From contig JAEYUT010000052.1 in the NCBI GenBank assembly GCA_023432305.1, positions 1 through 7,089 on the forward strand: DNA of 7,089 nucleotides, written 5' to 3'. The translations under genes and the position numbers were made by a program. The notes beneath the pieces are model-generated. The model was not told where the DNA came from and did no database searches. It worked only from the letters and a program-made list of their open reading frames with translations. The stretch is from Actinomycetes bacterium (GTDB taxonomy: Bacteria > Actinomycetota > Actinomycetes > Actinomycetales > Microbacteriaceae). Positions 1 to 5,664 of this stretch are shown here, piece by piece. Every line of letters begins with the position of its first letter. The first letter of the stretch is position 1.

Positions 1-1
1 C

Positions 2-910
2 TGGTTCGTGTCCGGGCGGCTCCTCAGACCTCTGCGACTGCTCGGGCGCACCGCAGCGGAGATCGGCGAAGATGACCTCGGCAGCCGCGTGCCCGTCACC
101 GGATCCGACGACGTCTCCGACCTCGCCCGCAGCGTCAACGCGATGCTCGACCGACTGCAGCGGTCCTTCGACGCCCAGCGTCGACTGCTGGACGACGTGA
201 GCCACGAGCTTCGAACTCCCGTCACGATCGTCCGGGGCCACCTCGAGCTGCTCGACGCGACCGACCCCCTCGACGTCGACGCGACGCGCACCCTCACGAT
301 CGACGAGCTCGACCGGATGAACCTCCTCATCGACGACATCGCCCTGCTCGTGAAGACGACGCGCCCCGACTTCCTCCGTCGCACCGCCGTCGACGTCGCC
401 GAGCTCACCGAGAGCGTCCTCGCGAAAGCGGCCGCCCTCAGCCCGGAACACGAATGGCGCTCCGCCGGCGCCGCCCACGTCCAGATCCAGGCCGATCCGC
501 TGCGGCTCACCCAGGCATGGTTGCAGCTCGCGGAGAACGCCGCCAAATACGCACCGGCGGGCACCGTCATCGAGATCGGCAGCGTCCTCACGCACGAGGA
601 CTCGGCGCGCCTCGAGCTGTGGGTGCGGGACCGCGGCCCCGGCATCCCCCAGGAGCAGCTGGACTGGATCTTCGACCGGTTCGCACGCGTGCAGGTGGGG
701 CGCGGGGTCGCCGGATCCGGACTCGGCCTGTCGATCGTCGCCGCGATCGCGAGCGCACACGGCGGCGCCGCGTTCGCGAGGAACCCCCGCGGAGGCGGGG
801 CTCGAGTGGCGATCTGGCTGCCGCTGGATCGCACCACACGCCCGACCCCGCGAACGCCCGCGCACCCCGCACCGAAGGAGGCCGCAGATGCCGCGCATCC
901 TGGTGGCTGA
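2..910 (+). CDS. sensor histidine kinase, C-terminal part (5' end outside window)
   Basis: Membrane sensor kinase that autophosphorylates on histidine and passes the phosphate to the response regulator encoded next. The frame is open to the left edge and the first residues (W-F-V-S-G-R-L-L-R-P-L) look like the end of a transmembrane helix entering a HAMP linker, so the sensor domain and true start lie upstream; the GTG at 8 is not a credible start. Numbering from that GTG: HAMP about 1-52; HisKA with the SHELRTP box and phospho-acceptor His66 (codon 203-205); N box around Asn177 (LAENAAKYAP); G1 box DRGPGIP 208-214; F box near 222-225; G2 box GSGLGLSIV 236-244. All catalytic boxes are intact. 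The last residues are a Pro/Ala-rich tail. The stop overlaps the response regulator start by 23 bp, so the pair is co-transcribed and probably translationally coupled. The signal sensed cannot be told from this part. Confidence 0.95.
   Translation, partial: WFVSGRLLRPLRLLGRTAAEIGEDDLGSRVPVTGSDDVSDLARSVNAMLDRLQRSFDAQRRLLDDVSHELRTPVTIVRGHLELLDATDPLDVDATRTLTIDELDRMNLLIDDIALLVKTTRPDFLRRTAVDVAELTESVLAKAAALSPEHEWRSAGAAHVQIQADPLRLTQAWLQLAENAAKYAPAGTVIEIGSVLTHEDSARLELWVRDRGPGIPQEQLDWIFDRFARVQVGRGVAGSGLGLSIVAAIASAHGGAAFARNPRGGGARVAIWLPLDRTTRPTPRTPAHPAPKEAADAAHPGG
874..880 (+). promoter_or_regulatory. ribosome binding site of the response regulator gene
   Basis: GAAGGAG lies 7 nt before the ATG at 888, inside the end of the kinase gene. 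It fixes the regulator start and allows independent initiation although the two genes overlap by 23 bp. Confidence 0.75.
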
Positions 911-1577
911 AGACGAACCGCGCATCGCCTCGTTCATCGAACGCGGCCTCACCTCCGCCGGCTACCACGTCGACACGGTCGAGGACGGCGTCGACGCCCT
1001 CACGACCGCGCGCGGCGGAGGCTACGATCTGCTGCTGCTCGACCTGGGCCTGCCGGGCATCGACGGCCACGATGTGCTGCGCCGACTCCGCGCGACCGAC
1101 GGGGCGCTCCCCGTCATCATCCTCACGGCACGAGATACAGCCGACGACGCCGTCGCCGGATTCGAGAGCGGCGCGAACGACTACATGTCGAAGCCGTTCC
1201 GGTTCGACGAGCTCCTCGCGCGCGTGCGTGTGCGGCTCCATGACGCCGAACGCCGCCAGGAGCCCGGAGCGCTGCAGGTGCTCACCTGCGGCGTCGTGAC
1301 CCTCGACCTGCGCACCCGGCGCATCACGGCTCCCACCGGAACATTCGACCTCTCCGCACGCGAGTACGCACTCGCGGAGGAGTTCCTGCGCAACCCCGAG
1401 CAGGTGCTCAGCCGCGAACAGCTTCTGAGCCGCGTGTGGGGGCTCGATTTCGACCCCGGATCCAATGTCGTGGACGTCTATGTGCGCTATCTCCGCCGGA
1501 AGATCGGCGCCGGTCACCTGCTCACCGTGCGCGGGATGGGCTACCGATTCACGGGCGAGATGGATCCCGCGATGTGA
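888..1577 (+). CDS. OmpR/PhoB-family DNA-binding response regulator
   Basis: Cytoplasmic transcription factor of 229 residues, the normal length for the family, and the partner of the overlapping kinase. The receiver domain covers about 3-115: acidic pocket Glu8/Asp9, phospho-acceptor Asp52 in LLLLDLGLPGIDG, switch Thr80 (ILTAR), aromatic Tyr99, and Lys102 in the SKPF motif. The C-terminal winged helix-turn-helix covers about 133-226, with the recognition-helix region (VLSREQLLSRVWG, then SNVVDVYVRYLRRKI) and the closing hairpin TVRGMGYRF. All phosphorylation residues are present. Such regulators bind as dimers to direct repeats in 11-bp register, and repeats of that kind lie upstream of the convergent exported-protein gene (2246-2288), a plausible local target. 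The specific regulon cannot be named from sequence. Confidence 0.96.
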   Translation: MPRILVAEDEPRIASFIERGLTSAGYHVDTVEDGVDALTTARGGGYDLLLLDLGLPGIDGHDVLRRLRATDGALPVIILTARDTADDAVAGFESGANDYMSKPFRFDELLARVRVRLHDAERRQEPGALQVLTCGVVTLDLRTRRITAPTGTFDLSAREYALAEEFLRNPEQVLSREQLLSRVWGLDFDPGSNVVDVYVRYLRRKIGAGHLLTVRGMGYRFTGEMDPAM

Positions 1578-1610
1578 GGTCGGCCCCTCTCAGGGTGGGG
1601 CCGACCTCAC
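1574..1610. terminator. GC-rich hairpin between convergent genes, probable bidirectional terminator
   Basis: A perfect 14-bp inverted repeat: 1574-1587 pairs with 1597-1610 around a 9-nt loop. The left arm contains the response regulator stop codon (1575-1577). No T-run follows on either strand, so this is not a textbook intrinsic terminator, but U-less stable hairpins are common at gene ends in GC-rich actinobacteria. The position, between the regulator stop and the stop of the convergent gene at 1626, supports transcription insulation. Confidence 0.6.
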
Positions 1611-1625
1611 TGCCGCGGCCGTCGA

Positions 1626-2195
1626 TCAGCGGCGCCCGCCGCCGTGACCGCTCCCGTGGCCGCGGTCCCCGTGGCCTCCCGGCCCCGGCCCTCGGCGATC
1701 AGCCTGATGCCAGGTGCGCCCGGGGTCCTTCTTCTCTCCGCTATGAGCGCCGCCCCACGCGCCGCCATAGCCGCCCCGGTCCTGGCTGCGATCGCCGAAC
1801 CTCCCGCCGCGATGCGGTTCGCTTCCATCCCCCGGCCTCGGCAGGACGACGGGCGGCGGCGGCGGCACCTCGGCCACCGGATCCTCCGTCACCGGCACCT
1901 CGGGTTCCGGTGACGACTCCTGATCGTCAGCGTCCTCGACCTCGGGCTCAGGGAGCACCGGCGGCTGCCCCAGGGGCATATCGGGGGTGGCGTGGCGCTC
2001 CGCGGCGACCGTGCCGGCGACCTCCGACTCAGAGGATGCCCGAGGCCGCTCGACCGTGCTCACACCCTGCTGGGAGGTCGACACGCCCGCCGTGTCGACG
2101 ACCTCGAGCGAGGACGCCAGCCCGGCCGCGCCGATCACCGCCGTCGCGGCGAGTGCGCACACCCCCGCGAGCGTGAACACCTGCAGCCTCGACAT
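1626..2195 (-). CDS. small exported or membrane-anchored, proline- and glycine-rich protein of unknown function
   Basis: I do not recognise a family. The 189-residue product has a short N-terminus (MSRLQ), a hydrophobic helix at about 6-27 and a possible signal-peptidase site near Gly25-Leu-Ala27/Ser28, so it is exported or held by an N-terminal anchor. After a Ser/Thr-rich stretch comes an acidic, proline-rich segment (about 82-109), a run of five prolines (111-115), and a basic low-complexity tail (128-189) rich in Gly, Arg and His, ending in a repeated Gly-His pattern (His175, 180, 184). The protein is probably disordered outside the helix. Start choice: ATG 2195 has AGGGGA 7 nt upstream; an in-frame GTG at 2231 would add 12 residues but has no properly spaced ribosome site. 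The gene converges on the two-component operon and has tandem repeats in its promoter region (2246-2288). A low-complexity frame in GC-rich DNA could be spurious, but the signal sequence plus ribosome site argue for a real gene. Confidence 0.75.
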   Translation of the reverse strand: MSRLQVFTLAGVCALAATAVIGAAGLASSLEVVDTAGVSTSQQGVSTVERPRASSESEVAGTVAAERHATPDMPLGQPPVLPEPEVEDADDQESSPEPEVPVTEDPVAEVPPPPPVVLPRPGDGSEPHRGGRFGDRSQDRGGYGGAWGGAHSGEKKDPGRTWHQADRRGPGPGGHGDRGHGSGHGGGRR

Positions 2196-2202
2196 GCGCA
2201 CA

Positions 2203-2208
2203 TCCCCT
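2203..2208 (-). promoter_or_regulatory. ribosome binding site deciding the start of the exported-protein gene
   Basis: On the minus strand AGGGGA is followed by 7 nt and then the ATG at 2195. The longer GTG start at 2231 has only an AAGG that runs into the start codon itself, so the shorter protein is preferred. Confidence 0.65.
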
Positions 2209-2245
2209 GACGATCGGTTCGGATGCTCCACCTTCGCGCGCGCGC

Positions 2246-2288
2246 ATGAGAGAGCCCCACCGCCCAGATGAGAGAGCTCTCAGAAAGC
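2246..2288 (-). promoter_or_regulatory. tandem direct repeats in 11-bp register, likely OmpR/PhoB-type operator
   Basis: Read on the minus strand, GCTCTCTCAT occurs exactly at 2277-2268 and again at 2255-2246, 22 bp apart. A third copy, GCTTTCTGAG (7 of 10 matches), starts at 2288, exactly 11 bp upstream of the first. The register is thus 2288, 2277, (2266 not matching), 2255. The block ends 50 bp before the ATG of the exported-protein gene and lies between the spoIIM stop (2305) and that gene. OmpR/PhoB-family regulators typically bind such 11-bp-spaced direct repeats, and one is encoded in the adjacent operon. Binding by that regulator is inference. I could not find a convincing -10 element downstream. 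Confidence 0.5.
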
Positions 2289-2304
2289 AGCCGAGCCCGC
2301 GCCC

Positions 2305-3300
2305 TCAGGCGGAGACGATGGTGCGGGCGCCGGTCTCGAACTCCTCCAGGTCGCCCAGCTCGCCGGCGCGCACAGCGGCGCGGCCGACCACCCACTGGTA
2401 CGCGAGGAACACGGCGAGCGCGAGAGCGCCGATGCCGATCTTCAGCACCCACGGCCACTCCTGCCGCGTGACGAAGCCCTCGATGAGCCCCGAGACGCCG
2501 AGTGCGATCACGAGCCCGACGACGACGGTGAAGAACGCCCGACCGTCCTGGGCGAGCGCCTGCGCGCGGGTCCGCGCGCCGGGAGCGATCCACGCCCAGA
2601 AGATCATGAGGCCGGCAGCGGCCGCGACGAAGATCGCATACAGCTCGAGCTGACCGTGGGGCGCGATGTACAGGAAGAACTGGTCCAGACGATCGTGGCG
2701 GTGCATGACCGCCGCCGAGATCCCCAGCCCCTGCGCGTTCGCGAAGATCACGTAGGGCACCCACAGCCCGAGGATGCCGAACATGATGCACTGCGCCGCG
2801 ATCCACGCGTTGTTCGTCCACACCTGGGCGGCGAATCCCGCCTCCGAGTACGCGGAGTAGTACCCCACGAAATCCTCCTCGGCATAGCGCTGCAGCTGGT
2901 CCGGAAGCCCGAGCGCGGCGAACGCCCGCGCATCCGTGGAGAGCCAGACGAAGTACGCGGCCGAGATCGCGACGGTGGCGACCGCCACCACAAGAGACAG
3001 CCAGCGGATCCGGTAGAGCGCCGCCGGCAGCTGCACGAGGAAGAACAGGGCCGCGCCATGCAGGGGGTTGCGCCGGGTGCCCGTGAACCTCAGCCGCGCC
3101 CGCCACAGCGCGAGCGAGAGATGCTCCCCCTGAGCGCTTCCGCCGATGGATGTGCGGATGGCGGACAGCTGCGACGCCCCCGACTGGTAGCGGTCGATGA
3201 GCTCGTCCGCCTCGGCGCCCGTGAGCTGGCGCTGCTTCGCGAGCTGGGCGAGACGCATCCACTCCGCACCGTGAGCGGCAGAATAGGCGTCGAGGTCCAT
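2305..3300 (-). CDS. SpoIIM family (stage II sporulation protein M-like) integral membrane protein
   Basis: Multi-pass membrane protein of 331 residues. A soluble N-terminal part (about 1-95) is followed by a first transmembrane helix near 100-120, a soluble or re-entrant loop, then helices near 165-190, 207-240, 255-280 and 290-315. The family hallmark is the helix opening with PHGQLEL (Pro214, His215, Gly216, Glu219), matching the conserved H-G-x-x-E signature of SpoIIM/DUF95 proteins. In Bacillus, SpoIIM acts in engulfment with SpoIID and SpoIIP; in non-sporulating actinobacteria the family is widespread, often next to RDD, MoxR and DUF58 genes, and its role is unknown. The sequence shows no catalytic domain. 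The ATG at 3300 has no clear Shine-Dalgarno site; a TATCAT element 8 nt upstream suggests a leaderless or nearly leaderless transcript. Divergent from the RDD gene. Confidence 0.92.
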   Translation of the reverse strand: MDLDAYSAAHGAEWMRLAQLAKQRQLTGAEADELIDRYQSGASQLSAIRTSIGGSAQGEHLSLALWRARLRFTGTRRNPLHGAALFFLVQLPAALYRIRWLSLVVAVATVAISAAYFVWLSTDARAFAALGLPDQLQRYAEEDFVGYYSAYSEAGFAAQVWTNNAWIAAQCIMFGILGLWVPYVIFANAQGLGISAAVMHRHDRLDQFFLYIAPHGQLELYAIFVAAAAGLMIFWAWIAPGARTRAQALAQDGRAFFTVVVGLVIALGVSGLIEGFVTRQEWPWVLKIGIGALALAVFLAYQWVVGRAAVRAGELGDLEEFETGARTIVSA

Positions 3301-3308
3301 CTGCTTGA

Positions 3309-3314
3309 ATGATA
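3309..3314 (-). promoter_or_regulatory. candidate -10 element of the spoIIM-like gene
   Basis: On the minus strand TATCAT (5 of 6 matches to TATAAT) ends 8 nt before the ATG at 3300. This would put the transcription start on or within 2 nt of the start codon, as in leaderless actinobacterial genes. No good -35 is visible. The element overlaps the first possible start codon of the divergent RDD gene. Confidence 0.35.
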
Positions 3315-4166
3315 CTCATGGCGACCGGACCCGACGACGACTGGGTCGACATCCTCGGCGAGTCTGACGGCCTCCTCACGGGCGAGGCCGTGGCGCTCGA
3401 CCTGCGTCCCACCGGATTCGCACTGCGTGCGGCGGGCGCCCTCATCGACCTCGTCGCCTCGTACATCCTGTTCACCGCGCTGCTGATGGCGTTCCTCTCC
3501 ATCGCCGCGAGCGCGCAGCTGGAGGCGGCATGGGTGTCGGCGCTGATGATCGCGGCGCTCGTGCTGGCGTTCGTCGTCGCGCCGTGCCTCGTTGAGACGT
3601 TCACGAAAGGCAAGTCGCTCGGCCGCCTCGCGGTGGGCGCCCGGATCGTCCGTGACGACGGAGGCGCGGCCGGCTTCCGGCACGCCGCGATCCGCGCCCT
3701 CGTCGGCGCGGTCGAGATCCTCATGACCTTCGGCGGCATCGCCGCGCTCGTCGGGCTCATGTCGCCCCGATCGAAGCGGCTCGGCGACCACATCGCCGGC
3801 ACCTACGCGCAGTACGAGCGGGCGCCGCGCGTCGCCACCCCCGTCTACGGCATGCCCCTCGAACTCACCGGCTGGGCGGGCGTCGCCGACGTCGCGCGAA
3901 TGCCCGATCCGCTCGCCCGACGCATCGCGACGTTCCTCGCGACGGCGCGCGAACTCGATCCGGTGCGCCGCGGCTACCTCGCGCAGCAGCTCGCGCACGA
4001 GGCGTCGCAGTTCGTGTCGCCGCTGCCCGATGTGGCGCCGGAGCTGTTCCTCGCGGGCGTCACCGTGCTGCGACGCGACCGCGAGATGCGGGCGCTGCAG
4101 CTCGAAGCAGAGCGCCTGGCCCGGCTCGAGCCGGTGCTGCGCGACGACCGGGCGAGCGCCCGCTGA
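3309..4166 (+). CDS. RDD family membrane protein with a soluble C-terminal extension
   Basis: Protein of 285 residues. The RDD domain spans about 24-172: Arg40 and Asp47 in helix 1 (RAAGALID), a second helix near 76-98, the motif TKGKSLGRLAVGARIV (99-114), a third helix near 128-150, and the closing motif RSKRLGDHIAGT with Arg157 and Asp160. These residues give the family its name and are all present. Some RDD proteins have been linked to transport, but most have no proven function. Residues about 173-285 form a hydrophilic tail ending in a charged, probably helical segment with no motif I recognise. Start choice is uncertain: ATG 3309 directly follows an in-frame stop, and ATG 3318 (MATGPDDDW) would be 3 residues shorter; neither has a good ribosome site. 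Divergent from the spoIIM-like gene with 8 (or 17) bp between starts, so its promoter must lie inside that gene. Its 3' end converges on trpB with a 19-bp gap. Confidence 0.9.
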   Translation: MILMATGPDDDWVDILGESDGLLTGEAVALDLRPTGFALRAAGALIDLVASYILFTALLMAFLSIAASAQLEAAWVSALMIAALVLAFVVAPCLVETFTKGKSLGRLAVGARIVRDDGGAAGFRHAAIRALVGAVEILMTFGGIAALVGLMSPRSKRLGDHIAGTYAQYERAPRVATPVYGMPLELTGWAGVADVARMPDPLARRIATFLATARELDPVRRGYLAQQLAHEASQFVSPLPDVAPELFLAGVTVLRRDREMRALQLEAERLARLEPVLRDDRASAR

Positions 4167-4185
4167 CGCGCAGCACCGGACTCCC

Positions 4186-5541
4186 TCAGATCGCGGGCAC
4201 CCCCGCGAGCGACGCCGTGAGCTCCTCCTCCGAGAGCGGGTCGTCCGAGAGACGACCCGCGAGGTACGACTCGTAGGCGCCGAGCTCCAGCAGACCGTGG
4301 CCCGAGAGACCCACGACGATGACCCGCTCGTCGCCCTCCTCCTTCGCCTCGAGCGCCTCCCGGCGGGCGAGCGCGAGAGCGTGCGCCGACTCGGGAGCGG
4401 GCACGATGCCCTGCGTGCGCGCGAACTCGACACCCACCTCGAAGCATTCGCTCTGGTGGATCGCGACCGCATCGATGAGCCCCTCATGCACCGCGTGCGA
4501 CACCAGAGGCGCCATGCCGTGGTAGCGAAGGCCACCCGCGTGGATGGGGCTCGGCACGAAGTCGTGGCCGAGCGTGTACATCTTCATGAGCGGCGTCATG
4601 CCCGCCGTGTCGCCGAAGTCGTAGCGGTACTCGCCCCGGGTGATCGTGGGGCAGGAACTCGGCTCGACCGCGATGATGCGGGTGCCCGCATCGTTCACGA
4701 GGTTCTCGCGCAGGAACGGGAATGCGAGACCCGCGAAGTTCGAACCGCCGCCTGCGCAGCCGATCACCACATCGGGCGCGCCCTCGCCCGCCTTCGCAAG
4801 CTGCTTGAGCGCCTCCTCGCCGATCACGGTCTGATGCAGCAGGACGTGGTTGAGCACGGATCCGAGTGCGTACTTGGTGTCGTCGGCCTGCGCGGCGACC
4901 TCGACGGCCTCCGAGATCGCGATGCCGAGCGACCCCGGGTGACCCTCGGGGAACGCCTTCCCCGCTTCGGTGAGCCGCGACGGCGAGCGGTGCACCGTGC
5001 CGCCGAACACCTCGATGAGGGTGCGGCGCTGCGGCTTCGAATCGAACGACGCACCCACCTGCCACACCTCGCACTCGACCCCGAACAGCGAGCTCGCGTA
5101 CGACAGCGCGGTGCCCCACTGGCCGGCGCCTGTCTCGGTCGTGAGACGACGGATGCCGTGGAGCGCGTTGTAGTACACCTGCGGAACCGCGGTGTTGACC
5201 TTGTGCGAGCCCGCCGGCGAGACACCCTCGTACTTCACATAGATGCGCGCCGACGTGCCGAGCTTCTGCTCCCACTTGCGTGCGCGGATGAGCGGCGCCG
5301 GGCGGTACTGGCGGTACACCTCCAGAACCGGCTCCGGGATCGGCACGTACCGCTCGGTCGTGACCTCCTGCATGATGAGCTCGATCGGGAACAGGGGCGC
5401 GAGGTCATCCGGGCCCACCGGCTGGTGCGTTGCCGGGTGCAGGGGCGGCGGGGGCGGGGTCGGCAAGTCCGCGACGATGTTGTACCAGTGGGTCACCTCC
5501 TCGTCGGGTCCGAGCGTGTAGGTCACCTGGTCGTCTGCCAC
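4186..5541 (-). CDS. trpB: TrpB2-type tryptophan synthase beta chain (PLP-dependent)
   Basis: Cytoplasmic pyridoxal-phosphate enzyme condensing L-serine with indole to form tryptophan. The 451 residues fit the longer TrpB2 (TrpB-related) group better than classical TrpB1 of about 400. Visible features: N-terminal extension with [22 protein letters not shown] Schiff-base lysine Lys114 in GSHKVNT; Glu136 in the ETGAGQWG motif (QHG in TrpB1); phosphate-binding loop GCAGGGSN at 261-268; C-terminal GLSGHG. All catalytic elements are present. The GTG start at 5541 is supported by GAAGGAG 5 nt upstream. There is no trpA or other trp gene in the window; TrpB2 enzymes often work without TrpA and are thought to use free indole or to salvage it. 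The gene is divergent from glycerate kinase, and a 12-bp direct repeat lies in the shared control region. Confidence 0.95.
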   Translation of the reverse strand: MADDQVTYTLGPDEEVTHWYNIVADLPTPPPPPLHPATHQPVGPDDLAPLFPIELIMQEVTTERYVPIPEPVLEVYRQYRPAPLIRARKWEQKLGTSARIYVKYEGVSPAGSHKVNTAVPQVYYNALHGIRRLTTETGAGQWGTALSYASSLFGVECEVWQVGASFDSKPQRRTLIEVFGGTVHRSPSRLTEAGKAFPEGHPGSLGIAISEAVEVAAQADDTKYALGSVLNHVLLHQTVIGEEALKQLAKAGEGAPDVVIGCAGGGSNFAGLAFPFLRENLVNDAGTRIIAVEPSSCPTITRGEYRYDFGDTAGMTPLMKMYTLGHDFVPSPIHAGGLRYHGMAPLVSHAVHEGLIDAVAIHQSECFEVGVEFARTQGIVPAPESAHALALARREALEAKEEGDERVIVVGLSGHGLLELGAYESYLAGRLSDDPLSEEELTASLAGVPAI

Positions 5542-5546
5542 CGCGA

Positions 5547-5553
5547 CTCCTTC
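5547..5553 (-). promoter_or_regulatory. ribosome binding site of trpB
   Basis: GAAGGAG on the minus strand, 5 nt before the GTG at 5541. It supports the non-ATG start. Confidence 0.7.
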
Positions 5554-5561
5554 GTCGTTGA

Positions 5562-5624
5562 GGGGATGTGTCGAGGGCAGGCTATGGCGCGCACCGCACG
5601 CCCCACAAATCCGGGGATGTCTCG
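5562..5624. repeat. 12-bp direct repeat in the trpB / glycerate kinase control region
   Basis: GGGGATGTGTCG at 5562-5573 and GGGGATGTCTCG at 5613-5624 match at 11 of 12 positions with a 51-bp period, close to five helical turns. The copies bracket the predicted trpB promoter: one just upstream of its -35, the other over the likely transcription start. This is the layout expected of paired repressor operators, but no regulator can be named. Confidence 0.45.
5579..5608 (-). promoter_or_regulatory. candidate trpB promoter
   Basis: On the minus strand TTGTGG (5608-5603) and TAGCCT (5584-5579) are separated by 18 bp. They resemble housekeeping -35 and -10 elements and predict a leader of about 30 nt carrying the ribosome site. 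Matches are only moderate. Confidence 0.3.
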
Positions 5625-5652
5625 CACGTTCGCGCGCGTCCGGCCCGCGCTC

Positions 5653-5658
5653 TACTGT
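5653..5658 (+). promoter_or_regulatory. candidate -10 element for leaderless glycerate kinase transcription
   Basis: TACTGT fits the TANNNT form of actinobacterial -10 elements and ends 6 nt before the ATG at 5665, so transcription would start at the start codon. No Shine-Dalgarno sequence precedes this ATG, which agrees with a leaderless message. The -35 is weak (TTCGCG near 5629). Confidence 0.4.
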
Positions 5659-5664
5659 CGAGAC

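Noticed and set aside
588..1517. A 309-codon minus-strand frame opposite the two-component operon.
   Set aside because: It is fully antisense to the kinase and regulator, whose catalytic motifs are intact, and its own translation shows no domain.
2196..2231. The GTG at 2231 as the start of the exported-protein gene (12 extra residues).
   Set aside because: It has no correctly spaced ribosome site, whereas ATG 2195 has AGGGGA 7 nt upstream and leaves a normal short signal-peptide n-region.
2235..2245. An alternating CG run that could favour Z-DNA in the exported-protein promoter region.
   Set aside because: Only 11 bp long, and similar CG runs are common by chance in DNA of this composition.
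2272..2281. The perfect palindrome GAGAGCTCTC, considered as a separate repressor site or terminator stem downstream of the spoIIM-like gene.
   Set aside because: Five base pairs per arm without a loop is short, and it arises from the junction of two units of the 11-bp direct repeat, which explains more of the region.
2135..3802. A 555-codon open frame on the minus strand overlapping the SpoIIM-like, RDD and exported-protein genes.
   Set aside because: It lies out of frame with or antisense to well-supported genes and has Arg/Ser/Ala-biased composition without motifs.
4167..4185. The 19-bp gap between the convergent RDD and trpB genes, examined for a terminator.
   Set aside because: I see no convincing inverted repeat or T-run there.
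3090..4535. A 481-codon minus-strand frame covering the RDD gene and the trpB 3' end.
   Set aside because: It is antisense to the RDD gene and in a different frame from trpB. The composition is a GC artefact.
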